DNA of 64,000 nt. It comes from Methylotenera oryzisoli. GTDB lineage: Bacteria; Pseudomonadota; Gammaproteobacteria; Burkholderiales; Methylophilaceae. Every line of letters starts with the position of its first letter. Positions within the stretch are counted from its first letter, which is position 1. Position numbers and translations under genes: made by a program. This document shows, one piece after another, positions 36,401-44,092 of this stretch. The stretch spans positions 186,001 through 250,000 of the forward strand of contig NZ_PQVH01000002.1 in the NCBI RefSeq assembly GCF_004661485.1. The letters run 5' to 3'. The notes beneath the pieces are model-generated. The model made no database searches, had not been told where the DNA came from, and saw only the letters and a program-made list of their open reading frames with translations.

Positions 36401-36569
36401 CGGATAAGCCAGGCGACTCGGTTTGAATAATAATCTGGGTTGGAGCAAACTCAGGAAATACATCAAGGTTGCTGCGCGTTAGGCTAAATAAGCCATACAC
36501 AATAATCAGCGTGGCTAAACCAATAATGACGCCACTAAAACGGATTGAGAAGCGAACTAATGCTTGCAT
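33441..36569 (-). CDS. CusA/CzcA-type RND efflux transporter
   Basis: Proton-driven inner-membrane pump of about 1042 residues, full length. The first transmembrane helix is at about 10-30 (from the chosen ATG 36569; an in-frame ATG 36605 adds 12 residues). The porter domain includes MRSQSIPGLSIVTIIFDEST, the TM4 charged segment LGEVVDDAIIDTENIFRRL lies near 400, and a second helix set is at the C-terminus. It aligns by flavour with the heavy-metal (HME) RND branch, but I cannot see a substrate-defining metal site, so the exported substrate is open. Last gene of the TolC-adaptor-RND operon. Confidence 0.9.
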   Translation of the reverse strand: MQALVRFSIRFSGVIIGLATLIIVYGLFSLTRSNLDVFPEFAPTQIIIQTESPGLSAELVESLVTQPIEISAAGTVGIKSMRSQSIPGLSIVTIIFDESTDVYRNRQVIAERLATLANKLPQGITPNITPLTSSASTVLGFGLTSKTRSLTEIRTVVDWTIVPHLLAIPGVADVNVFGGKVKQLQVQVDPEKMIRYGISLLQVEEAVKKATGVRGSGYIENKNQRIVINTEGQSTTPEKLALVTLLHKNGQTIRLGDIGKVVDGAAPSISAAAINEESGVYLSVQGQLGANTHGVTLAVERALKELEPNLSAEHIKLHQGLFRPANFIEVAISGVRADILIGSVLVITILFLFLFNVRTAFISATAIPLSLLTAIVIMSYFNIGLNIMVLGGLAIALGEVVDDAIIDTENIFRRLRENRLLEQPLPTYQVVFNASMEVRTSVVYATFIVALVFLPLLTLGGVAGKLFAPLGLAYIAAIMASLFVALTLTPALCYLMLGNAELDEKDPPLIHMFKSMYVKVLMKVDAHYKVVIATSFILIAIGLGTLPLFKSQFIPALHEGHYIMHMTAVPGTSEQESLRIGKKVSETIRKIDGVKSVTQWVGRAPNAADTFGTHYSEFEIEIGAISGQEQRRILTDIREELSGEDIDHDGDGVAETGFVGVNFAINTFLTERIEETISGYAASTVINIYGQNLDALDSDANNIARILNDIKGAADVTVQSPPGTPQLVVRLRPEKMAQLGLYPTDVLDNVRTAYEGVPITQVYEGNRVIGVSVVLDLEARDDVQEAGNLPLFNAEGKLFRLRDVADIVQENGRSKILHAGAKRIQTVTANVSGRDIDSFTSELKTRLNSELTLSPGTYLEFTGAAEANAKSREKLILQSALAGVSVFLMLYIAFGRLRNLLLTFANLPFALIGGVLAVMLTGGWISLGSLVGFVTLFGITLRNSIMMASHFQHLVDEENCVWGLETCIRGASERLPSILMTALVTALGLLPLAVGSGEPGREIEGPMATIIVGGLVTSTILNLLILPTIMLHFGKFERSDKF

Positions 36570-36727
36570 CATAGTGAGCAAGCCTCTAGTGAGGTCTTGA
36601 TGCAATCTAAATGATGGAAGCGGTGAACTGAAGTAATTGTTCGCATGGCTAGTCCCTTGTTTTTTTCAGCGTTATGGTTAGATGCGCTGTATTATTTTTT
36701 ATCTAAATGTAGCTAGCAGAGGCTATT

Positions 36728-37792
36728 TTAATCATCATTCTCGTTCATGATTTGTGATTTAAACTCTTCAGATAGCAATAGCTGTGCACCGCTGACGACT
36801 ACTTCATCATTAGCTTTTAGGTTGCCTTGATAGAACCAACCGTTTTCTACTTCAATATCGGTATGAATCGGTTTACGTCTAAACGCATCATCCCCAGTTT
36901 TTTGATAAACCCATGGTTTTCCTGCGTACCAAACGATGGCATTGTTCGGGATCACGACACCACTACTTTTTTTACTGGAAGTAGCAGTAATGGCATTGAC
37001 CTGCATGCCAGTACGTAACTCATTAGTAACGGCGTGATAGAAGTAGGTTTTGCCTTGTATCGTGCTGTTGGTGATAGGGGCAGGGGATATGTAATCTGCA
37101 CGCATGGTGTGCGAAGGTGCCGCGGTTGGCGCAATGGTAATGCTGCTGTTTAATTGCGGTTCAGCTGCATCAAACGGCAGCGTGGTTTGAATCAGCACTT
37201 TTTTGTTTGAGATGAGCGCTTGTAGTAAATCACTGGCTTTGGGATTGGTAGCATGTTGTGCAAGTGTATCACCCCATAGTTGGCGCATGCTGTCTGCAAT
37301 GTTTTTGGCGTTGGACTCAGCTGCAGCGATTCTCGTTTCATCCGCTTTGGCATTGGCTGCTGCGTTAGCCACCACTTTGTCTGAAACATTTTTGTTATCT
37401 TGATTGAGTGTTTTGAAGCGTTCTAATTCATTTTTATTATGGTTAAACGAAGCTTTTAAAACATCGATTTCTGATTTTATTGTCAGATAACGATTGCGTA
37501 GTTCAATTAAGGTATCGATGTTCACTACGTTGCCATAAGTGCTGATGCTAGCTTGGTGAGCGCTGGCTTTGAGTGGCGCAGTGAAAATGTCGCTTTGCTT
37601 TTGTGCGGCAGGGCTAATACTAACGACTGCAAGCCCGTCTTTATTGGCCACACGATTGATTGTTTCAATCTCTTCTTCTGTTTGTTCGGAAATGGCTTCA
37701 AACTCATCTTTTCCATAAAAGACCAGTAGCCAAAACAGCATGATAATTAAAAAAGCTTGTAAGCCAATAATAATGGCAAGTTTACGATTCAT
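36728..37792 (-). CDS. RND efflux periplasmic adaptor (membrane fusion protein)
   Basis: 354 residues. One N-terminal membrane anchor (LAIIIGLQAFLIIMLFWLLVFYG), a lipoyl-like half (about 75-95), a long coiled-coil hairpin (about 90-175, many Glu/Lys/Ala heptads), then beta-barrel and membrane-proximal parts ending in VVVSGAQLLLSEEFKSQI, a sequence typical of adaptor C-termini. Bridges the inner-membrane pump and the TolC-type channel. It lies 46 bases after the TolC gene and about 158 bases before the pump start. Confidence 0.88.
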   Translation of the reverse strand: MNRKLAIIIGLQAFLIIMLFWLLVFYGKDEFEAISEQTEEEIETINRVANKDGLAVVSISPAAQKQSDIFTAPLKASAHQASISTYGNVVNIDTLIELRNRYLTIKSEIDVLKASFNHNKNELERFKTLNQDNKNVSDKVVANAAANAKADETRIAAAESNAKNIADSMRQLWGDTLAQHATNPKASDLLQALISNKKVLIQTTLPFDAAEPQLNSSITIAPTAAPSHTMRADYISPAPITNSTIQGKTYFYHAVTNELRTGMQVNAITATSSKKSSGVVIPNNAIVWYAGKPWVYQKTGDDAFRRKPIHTDIEVENGWFYQGNLKANDEVVVSGAQLLLSEEFKSQIMNENDD

Positions 37793-37838
37793 TCAGGTTA
37801 TCTCCATCATGCGGCTAAGTTTTACGCTGCAAAGCCTA

Positions 37839-39248
37839 TCAATCCTTGCGTACAGCATTAAAAGCATTAGGTTGAATACCGCGTTCATTCAAAGGGTGCT
37901 GTAATGTGTTTTCCAGATTGTTAATGGATGCGTATAGCTGGAAGTTGGCTAGCGCTAGGCTTTTCTGAGACATTAAGTCTTCTAGTTTTGCCATGGTGAG
38001 TTCAAGTCTGTCAATCTCACCGCCCGCAAATAGGCGTTGCATACGGTTGGTATTGTCTTGCTGTAGTGTGTACAGCCTTTTGTAATCCGCCAACGATTGC
38101 TGGGTTTGCGTTAATTTAGCCTGTGCCGCATGTGTTTCGCTAATGATGCGACTCTGTAAAGACTCAAACTGCGCTGCCTCGACTTCACGCAATTGGTTTG
38201 CTTCAGCAATGGCGTATTTATTTTTATTAAGTATGGTCATTAGGCTAGACAAGCCTAATGACCATACTTGACTACCAAACTCATAAGTATAGGAAGGGCT
38301 GACAGTGATGTCAGGGTATTGCTTTGCGATTTCCAGTTTGAGCTTGCCTTCTGCAACTGCGTAGCGTTCTAGTGCAATGCGTAAATCCAAGCGGTTTAAT
38401 AACGCAGTTGATTGTGGATTGGCTACCAAGCTAGGGTTCGCACTCTCGATAATCTTTTCAGCGTTAGGTGCATCTGCAAATGTCATTTGCTGCACTACGC
38501 TTAACGGCAAACCTAAGCTACTGGCTAACTTTGTGGTGAGCACCAGTTTATTTTGTTGCTGCGTGTTTAAATCAGTATTTGTGGTTTGTAGCAACAGTTT
38601 GGCGTGGCTTAATTCAACTTTTGAAGCCAGTCCTAAGTCCTGTCGCTTTTGATACATAGCAACAATATCTTGCCTGTATGCCAGCTCTTGCGCTAGCGCA
38701 CGCAATTGCGCTTGGTTAAATTGAAGCTCGTAATAAGTTGTGGCAACTTGTGCGCGTAAATTCCATGCGGTTTGTGCTACTTCCAGCTTGGCGGATTCAG
38801 ACAAATGCTGTGCATTCTCAATGCGAATGCTACGTTTATTAGCGGTTACAACCGGTATGTCGATACTTAAGCCGTATGTGTAGGGACTAATATCGCCATT
38901 GGCGTTATCACTTTTGCCATAATTGCCACTTAATGTGGGCAATGGCCTAGCACCTGCAGTTGCTTGCGCGGTTTCTGCGGCATGCCATTGTGCACGAGCA
39001 ACGTCTAAATTAGGGTGAAAGAACAGTGCACAATAGATGAGCTCATCTAAATTCCATTGTGTAATCGGAAATGTACTTGGGGTGTAATTATTGTCAGCCA
39101 AATATTGCTTGAACTGAGCGCTATCGGGATGCTTATTTTCAATCTTATGAATGAGCGCTTGCTGATCAATCGGCTTGGCGATGTATTCCAGAAAGCCGCA
39201 TGCAGATAGTGCCAGTGGCAGGCATACCAGCCAAAGTCTAGTGTGCAT
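37839..39248 (-). CDS. TolC-family outer-membrane efflux lipoprotein
   Basis: 469 residues from ATG 39248, chosen because it directly precedes a lipoprotein signal (LWLVCLPLALSACG, lipobox LSAC); ATG 39284 would add 12 residues before the signal. Two OEP repeats are visible, each with long helical stretches rich in Ala/Gln, for example LDVARAQWHAAETAQATAGARPLP near 90 and the matching VELSHAKLLLQTT near 230. Forms the trimeric outer-membrane duct of the RND complex encoded downstream. Confidence 0.9.
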   Translation of the reverse strand: MHTRLWLVCLPLALSACGFLEYIAKPIDQQALIHKIENKHPDSAQFKQYLADNNYTPSTFPITQWNLDELIYCALFFHPNLDVARAQWHAAETAQATAGARPLPTLSGNYGKSDNANGDISPYTYGLSIDIPVVTANKRSIRIENAQHLSESAKLEVAQTAWNLRAQVATTYYELQFNQAQLRALAQELAYRQDIVAMYQKRQDLGLASKVELSHAKLLLQTTNTDLNTQQQNKLVLTTKLASSLGLPLSVVQQMTFADAPNAEKIIESANPSLVANPQSTALLNRLDLRIALERYAVAEGKLKLEIAKQYPDITVSPSYTYEFGSQVWSLGLSSLMTILNKNKYAIAEANQLREVEAAQFESLQSRIISETHAAQAKLTQTQQSLADYKRLYTLQQDNTNRMQRLFAGGEIDRLELTMAKLEDLMSQKSLALANFQLYASINNLENTLQHPLNERGIQPNAFNAVRKD

Positions 39249-39314
39249 AAGCTGAAATCTAACTTTGCTAGAGATTAAATGCATGCGCTGATTGCGTTAG
39301 CCGTACTTTTAAAA

Positions 39315-39563
39315 CTAACTTACAATTTCTGCATGAACTGCATCCAATGCATCCTGTAGCGTTTCTTCATTTAATTGATTGATGGATGTTGCAAGAATAT
39401 CAGCTGCTTCAACAGTAGAAATAGGTAGGTTATGACTATCCATTTCAGCAATTAGCCCAGCAGCAACGCCAGCAATCTTTAATAAAGCTTGTCGCTCGCG
39501 CATTAAGAGCTCAAGCTCCGTGCGCAGCATGTTGATTTCGTTTTGATTGATTGTGTTTGGCAT
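39315..39563 (-). CDS. 82-residue protein of unknown function at the head of the RND operon
   Basis: I do not recognise this protein. It is acidic, Leu- and Ala-rich and predicted largely helical: residues about 10-27 (EINMLRTELELLMRERQALL) could form a coiled coil, and two further helices follow after LPISTVEAADIL. No signal peptide, no Cys, no membrane segment. It ends 66 bases before the TolC start on the same strand, so it is probably co-transcribed with the efflux genes. Could be a small regulator or assembly factor; function open. Confidence 0.65.
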   Translation of the reverse strand: MPNTINQNEINMLRTELELLMRERQALLKIAGVAAGLIAEMDSHNLPISTVEAADILATSINQLNEETLQDALDAVHAEIVS

Positions 39564-39701
39564 ATATTGAATAACTTTTATTTATAAATTGAGTATAGTA
39601 CTAAGTGTATTTTCTCACAATCATTGACCGCACTGTTAGTTATTCAATATTCAAAGTGACTGAAAATAACAATTCGAAAATAAATTAGCATATTTTTTAT
39701 A

Positions 39702-39725
39702 TTATCCCTTTTCGGAATGGGATAA
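39702..39725. repeat. Inverted repeat upstream of tRNA-Leu
   Basis: TTATCCC (39702-39708) and GGGATAA (39719-39725), perfect seven-base arms with a 10-base spacer. A possible -10 element TACAAT (39733-39738) for the tRNA lies 8 bases downstream. Candidate operator; it is also 139 bases upstream of the divergent 82-residue gene. Confidence 0.4.
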
Positions 39726-39785
39726 CTTGATATACAATGGCGTCCTTGTTTGAACGACAGCATTTAAACGTTGTTCAGATGCCTA

Positions 39786-39870
39786 GCGAGAGTGGCGGAA
39801 TTGGTAGACGCACTGGATTTAGGTTCCAGCGCCGTGAGGCGTGAGAGTTCGAGTCTCTCCTTTCGCACCA
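39786..39870 (+). tRNA. tRNA-Leu (anticodon UAG)
   Basis: 85 bases including an encoded CCA. Acceptor arms GCGAGAG and CTTTCGC pair with one G-U. The anticodon stem CTGGA/TCCAG carries loop TTTAGGT, giving anticodon TAG (decodes CUA). A long variable arm follows (CGCCGTGAGGCG), as expected for a class II leucine tRNA, and the T arm contains GTTCGAG. Confidence 0.96.
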
Positions 39871-39888
39871 GAATTAGCAGTAAAAGTT

Positions 39889-39935
39889 AAAACCCCATAT
39901 ATTTGTGACTTTTGTCATTTAGTAATGGGGTTTTT
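39889..39935 (+). terminator. Probable terminator after tRNA-Leu
   Basis: AAAACCCCAT (39889-39898) pairs with ATGGGGTTTTT (39925-39935). The loop is long but contains a small internal GTGAC/GTCAT pairing. A T-run follows the stem. Confidence 0.6.
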
Positions 39936-40044
39936 CTTATTTCTAGGCTTGGAATTGATAGTCTTGAAATTATCATCGCATTACGCGTGTTGATGAGAAG
40001 TCTAGCGTAGTTAGTTACATACTTAGTGGTAAGTAGCTTCGTCG

Positions 40045-41481
40045 CTAGCAGGGCAGTGTTATATCAACACAAAAGCCTGTGGGGTTAAGGTTATGTGCAC
40101 ATACATGTCCGCCATGTGCCTCAATCACTTGTTTTGTAATTGCCAGCCCAACGCCATGCCCCACGGTTTGACTACCCGAAATCCCTCTAACAAACGGTTT
40201 GAATATATCTTCCAGCTCTAGCGCATCAACACCAGCGCCTTCATCTGTAACGACAATATGCAGGCAGTTGTCAGTCGTGTCTTTATAGCAGCTAATGTTG
40301 ATGGCGCTACGGTTAGGCCCATATTTAATGGCGTTGCGCACCACGTTCTCTATTGCTCTGTATAACAGGTCAGCTTGCCCCTCTAGGTTGTGTTCATGTG
40401 CTAGCTCCATACGCAGCTTGATATCTTTGGATGCTGCCTCAAACTGTGCATCCTCTACAATGCTGTGCAGAAGCTGATTTAACGCCAGTGTTTCCTTTTT
40501 GATTTGTACTGCGCCGGATTCCAGTCTGGATAGTGTTAATAGCTCCCCAATCAATCCATCCATGCGGTTAGCTTCCAGCGTGATGCGGTCAATAAACGCA
40601 TTAACTTTGTTGGGTGTTTGTTTGACTAGCCCCAGTGCCATTTGAATTCTGGCAAGTGGAGAGCGTAACTCGTGTGAAACATGATGCAGTAACTTGGTTT
40701 GGCTTTGCAGTAAACTTTCCAGGCGCGATGCCATTGCATCAAAATCATGGCCCAAATCCGAGAGCTCATCACGTCGCCCACCCATTGCATTGGCGACACG
40801 TACATCTAACTTGCCATGTGACGCCTGCTCAAATGCGCTGCGCAAAATGTTAATCGGTTTTGAAAAATACCAAGCTAATAACGCCGCAAATAAAAAGCTG
40901 ACAACCACGCCGCCCAGTAGCGGCATTGTTGGGAAGCGCGCATGTGGTTTGCGCGGAGTGCCTCTGTATTGCGCTATGCTGTCAGGCGGCGGCAAGTGTG
41001 CGTTGCCTGTTACATTTGGCGTGCTGTGATTACGCTCTGAAGATTTAGCGGTAGGGCTAGGGGCAGAGTTGCGTCCATTGTCCGGTACAAAAAGCAAAAA
41101 TGATTGCCCGTTGCCTAATGCTATTCGTTTTACATGCCGTTGGTACTGGTCGTCGCGCACTAACTCCAGCGCTGTGTCAAAGCTTGCTTTGCTGTAGCTG
41201 CGATCTAACAGCTCTTTGCCTTGGCTATCGATTGCCATGAGCGGCGGCATTGGGCGTTTTTGCCAGTTTAGTAGCAAGTGCTTGAGCGCATCTACCCCGC
41301 CAAATTGTAATGTGGATGCGGCAGCTTCAACCAGTGAGCGTGCAGGCGGTGATATCTCTACACCGGTGCTTTGCAAAGCTTCATGGCGATGCTGTAGCCA
41401 AATTGCAACGCTGACTCCTGTAACCGCAGTGAGTTGGGCCACAAGGAGAAACATAAAGAACTTCCAAAACAGCCTGTTCAT
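40045..41481 (-). CDS. cpxA: CpxA-like envelope-stress sensor histidine kinase
   Basis: 478 residues: N-terminal membrane helix (about 9-29), a periplasmic domain of about 150 residues with a Pro-rich end, a second helix (LLGGVVVSFLFAALLAWYF, about 188-206), HAMP (about 207-260), HisKA with VSHELRSPLARIQ (about 268), and HATPase with VVRNAIKYGP, DEGAGVD and GHGVGLAI. In Escherichia coli CpxA senses misfolded envelope protein and phosphorylates CpxR. The call rests on the strongly CpxR-like partner, the divergent CpxP-type gene and a perfect CpxR box. Start ATG overlaps cpxR by four bases. Confidence 0.88.
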   Translation of the reverse strand: MNRLFWKFFMFLLVAQLTAVTGVSVAIWLQHRHEALQSTGVEISPPARSLVEAAASTLQFGGVDALKHLLLNWQKRPMPPLMAIDSQGKELLDRSYSKASFDTALELVRDDQYQRHVKRIALGNGQSFLLFVPDNGRNSAPSPTAKSSERNHSTPNVTGNAHLPPPDSIAQYRGTPRKPHARFPTMPLLGGVVVSFLFAALLAWYFSKPINILRSAFEQASHGKLDVRVANAMGGRRDELSDLGHDFDAMASRLESLLQSQTKLLHHVSHELRSPLARIQMALGLVKQTPNKVNAFIDRITLEANRMDGLIGELLTLSRLESGAVQIKKETLALNQLLHSIVEDAQFEAASKDIKLRMELAHEHNLEGQADLLYRAIENVVRNAIKYGPNRSAINISCYKDTTDNCLHIVVTDEGAGVDALELEDIFKPFVRGISGSQTVGHGVGLAITKQVIEAHGGHVCAHNLNPTGFCVDITLPC

Positions 41482-42185
41482 GATGATTTGATCGGCAGTG
41501 TTTTAATCAATTGGTAACCCATGCGGTAGACGGTCTGAATACAGTCTCTACCATCTTTTAGCGTGCCAATTTTTTGCCTGATGCTACTCATATGTACGTC
41601 TATGCTGCGATCAAACCTTGCTAGAGGTTTGCCCATGCCGAGCTTAGCTAATTCCTTTTTGCTTACAACGTGACCGGCATTTTTAGCCAGTACTTCCAGC
41701 AGGTTAAACTCGGTGCTGGTCAGATTGATTTCGTTTCCATCTAACTCTACGCGGCGCTGCTCTGGCCATATGGTTAGGTCACCTACGGTGAGCTCGCTGT
41801 CAACCTGTAAATTGTCCTGCGCTGGTTTGGCTCGCCTTAAGATTGCACGAATGCGCGCGGTGAGTTCACGCGGCGTGCACGGCTTAGGCACATAGTCATC
41901 TGCACCTAATTCCAGGCCGAAAAAACGATCAGACTCATCCCCTCTGGCGGTGAGCATAATGACAGGTATATGACTTGTTTTGCGAATGAGTCCCAGTGTT
42001 TCAATGCCATTCATTTTAGGCATCATCACGTCCAGCACTGCTAGGTCAAATTGATTGCTAAGGGCTAGTTGTGCGCCGGTAATGCCATCGTTAGCTGTTG
42101 TCACGTCAAACCCTTCAGTGCATAAAAACTCTTTAAGCATAGCTGTGAGTTCAACATCATCATCAATCAGTAATATTTTGTGCAT
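41478..42185 (-). CDS. cpxR: CpxR-like OmpR-family response regulator
   Basis: 235 residues. The receiver domain MHKILLIDDDVELTAMLKEF with phospho-acceptor in LAVLDVMMPKMNG (about 53), VIMLTARGDESDR and LELGADDYVPKP reads very close to E. coli CpxR. The winged helix (about 135-230) includes LTSTEFNLLEVLAKNAG and SIDVHMSSIRQKIG. It should bind the GTAAA-N5-GTAAA repeat found 79 bases upstream of its own start (42264-42278) and so control itself and the divergent cpxP-like gene. Confidence 0.92.
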   Translation of the reverse strand: MHKILLIDDDVELTAMLKEFLCTEGFDVTTANDGITGAQLALSNQFDLAVLDVMMPKMNGIETLGLIRKTSHIPVIMLTARGDESDRFFGLELGADDYVPKPCTPRELTARIRAILRRAKPAQDNLQVDSELTVGDLTIWPEQRRVELDGNEINLTSTEFNLLEVLAKNAGHVVSKKELAKLGMGKPLARFDRSIDVHMSSIRQKIGTLKDGRDCIQTVYRMGYQLIKTLPIKSS

Positions 42186-42263
42186 GGTGACATAGGGATT
42201 TGATTATATAGATGCGACATCATAACGATGACAATAAGTCCACGACAATAGCATCGCGGGACA

Positions 42264-42278
42264 TTTACCTAACTTTAC
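42264..42278 (-). promoter_or_regulatory. CpxR box in the cpxR/cpxP divergent region
   Basis: TTTAC (42264-42268), five bases, TTTAC (42274-42278); on the minus strand this is GTAAA-N5-GTAAA, an exact match to the CpxR consensus known from enterobacteria. A third TTTAC half-site lies at 42295-42299. Confidence 0.82.
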
Positions 42279-42382
42279 TATTGCTTAACCTGCATTTACA
42301 AGCGACCAAGGCAAAATGCAACTGTCATTTGATTGGTTATTTTCCAACCATGATACTTAATTTATTCATCTGGAGACTGTAA

Positions 42383-42913
42383 ATGAAAATCACCACCCCA
42401 ATTTTAGTATTAGCATTGGCTGCAATCGCTATTCCATTCGCCTCAAATGCAGAGCCTGCAAAACGTGATCATTGCGAGCATGCTGCAAAATCACATAGTG
42501 CCGGAAGGTTCTCGCACGATGCGTTTGCAACAAGAGGCTTGCCGCGGCATCTGGCTGCTCTGAATCTATCAGATAGCCAGCAAGATAAAGTGTTCGAGTT
42601 AATCTATCCGCAAGTACCACAAATTAGGCAATCAGAGAAACAGCGTGAACAGTTAATGGTTGAGCTTAAAGCCCTCTCAAGCTCTGCTTCTTTTGATAGT
42701 GATAAAGCTAAGCAGATTACAGAAAAATTAGCTGACATTGAACAAGAAGCAATGTTTAACCGTGCAGCTACAGATAATCAGATATTTTTGATTCTGAGCC
42801 CTGAGCAACGTAAGCAGTTGGCTGAAATAAAGCCGCATCATGCTGATGGTTTTAGCAGAAGCAGATTTCATCATGGCTCAGATCAAGCAAAAAAACTAGA
42901 GCGCTTGCTGTAA
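42383..42913 (+). CDS. cpxP: CpxP/Spy-family periplasmic protein
   Basis: 176 residues with a Sec signal peptide (ITTPILVLALAAIAIPFASNA). The mature protein is His-rich and helical, with two LTxxQ-type motifs, LNLSDSQQ near 68 and LSPEQRKQL near 140, the family signature. CpxP binds the CpxA sensor and acts as a periplasmic chaperone and feedback inhibitor; Spy is a related chaperone. Several His residues (HCEHAAKSH and the C-terminal HHADGF, RFHHGSD) could bind metal. Divergent from cpxR across a CpxR box. Ribosome binding site GGAGA before ATG 42383. Confidence 0.88.
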   Translation: MKITTPILVLALAAIAIPFASNAEPAKRDHCEHAAKSHSAGRFSHDAFATRGLPRHLAALNLSDSQQDKVFELIYPQVPQIRQSEKQREQLMVELKALSSSASFDSDKAKQITEKLADIEQEAMFNRAATDNQIFLILSPEQRKQLAEIKPHHADGFSRSRFHHGSDQAKKLERLL

Positions 42914-43074
42914 GTTAAGCATGTAAGTAATAAAGCGATCACGCTTACTCTTGATTGTAACTGGTCGTGACTGATGTTGACTGCATCTAGGTGTTTGCTG
43001 GGGAGTAACAATCCACCAAGCACCCAGATGCAATATTTATTTAAAACAAAACATAGTAATGCGCAGTACCAGCT

Positions 43075-43704
43075 TTATGCTGTTGTGTTAATCACATTGC
43101 CAGACGGCCCTTGTCCTGATAGCTTACTTGATAATGCTTGTAAAAATGACTCAAGATCGCTACTGGTAGAGGATTGCTTCCCCAATGCGCTCATTAGCTC
43201 GCTAAAGCTAGCGCTTAAAGCGTCATTCTCTGCATCAGTGCTGTCAGTAGATGTGCTGCTCGTGTTACTAAGTTGCGCAATCAGGCTTTGCAGTTTACTT
43301 TCTATGTCGCCCATGCCCATGCCCATTGGTGGAGGCGGTGGCATGTTGCCGGCTTCTGCAGATGAATCCACGCCTGTGCCATTTTGTGATTGCAGCGCTG
43401 CCATCAAGTTGGCCATAAACTCACTTAGGGCAGAGCTAGCGTCAGTGGTTGATGTTGTATCTGAGCTTGATTCTGTGTCGCTGGTTGAGGTGTTCGTACT
43501 GTCGGCATCTTTTAATATAGATGAAAGACCACCGCTAATGCCTGCTGCTTTGAGTGCACTGTCAATTGCACCTAGCAATCCACCTCCATCTTTGCCATGG
43601 CGTGATTCATCTTCTGGCTTAAAACGCGCATCTGTAGTGCCTGAGCTCACTTGAGAGGTTTGGTATACACTGTTAGTAGATGAAACATTGTTAATGCTTG
43701 TCAT
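43075..43704 (-). CDS. Ser/Thr-rich protein of unknown function with repeated amphipathic helices
   Basis: I do not recognise this 209-residue protein. The start ATG 43704 has a good AGGAG ribosome binding site, supporting a real gene. Composition is Ser/Thr/Asp-rich (TNTSTSDTESSSDTTSTTD near 70-88) with a PPPPPMGMGMG segment near 125. Between these, short Leu/Phe-rich segments recur: EFMANLMAAL, KLQSLIAQL, FSELMSALGK and LESFLQALSSKL. No signal peptide, no Cys. The composition resembles secreted or surface proteins exported without a cleaved signal, but that is inference. The opposite strand is also open over this span, a by-product of composition. Confidence 0.65.
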   Translation of the reverse strand: MTSINNVSSTNSVYQTSQVSSGTTDARFKPEDESRHGKDGGGLLGAIDSALKAAGISGGLSSILKDADSTNTSTSDTESSSDTTSTTDASSALSEFMANLMAALQSQNGTGVDSSAEAGNMPPPPPMGMGMGDIESKLQSLIAQLSNTSSTSTDSTDAENDALSASFSELMSALGKQSSTSSDLESFLQALSSKLSGQGPSGNVINTTA

Positions 43705-43855
43705 AATAATCGCTCCTAATTAAATGAAATTTTAAAAATGCTACTCGTACTAAATCAAACAGATCGCAGTGCTTAATCTTGTGCGTTATGAATGCATGCA
43801 TGTTTAATCAGTGGCGTGAAGCAATGTCGATAATCGGTTTTTAAAGCAGGTTACG

Positions 43856-43871
43856 TTGAGTAATTACTCAA
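43856..43871. promoter_or_regulatory. 16-bp perfect palindrome, candidate operator
   Basis: TTGAGTAATTACTCAA reads identically on both strands. A partial second copy (CTTGAGT) starts 8 bases further on at 43879. It is 152 bases upstream of the Ser/Thr-rich gene start. The binding protein is unknown. Confidence 0.45.
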
Positions 43872-44067
43872 AAATAACTTGAGTCTTGTTAAGTCAGCGT
43901 GATGAGTTAAGATTGTTTGTGGCCGTAATATCGACAAATGGTATCTTATTGAAATGAATGTAAACTTATGTAAGGTTGTGTAAAGGTATATATCAGCGTT
44001 CTTTAAATGATGCTTAGGCAAGAGGCATACTCGATGTTGCAGCCAAAATGCACTGGCGACAACTCAA

Positions 44068-44092
44068 AAATCAGCACTTAAACTGCTGATTT
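44068..44092 (-). terminator. Terminator-like hairpin in the region upstream of tig
   Basis: AAATCAGCA (44068-44076) and TGCTGATTT (44084-44092), nine perfect pairs, loop of seven. Read on the minus strand it is followed by a T-run, on the plus strand it is not. No minus-strand gene is known to end here, so it could mark a small RNA. Confidence 0.4.

Noticed and set aside
42974-43654. 226-codon plus-strand frame opposite the Ser/Thr-rich gene
   Set aside because: Composition is the mirror of the opposite gene's Ser/Asp-rich codons, there is no ribosome binding site, and the minus-strand gene has a good AGGAG site.
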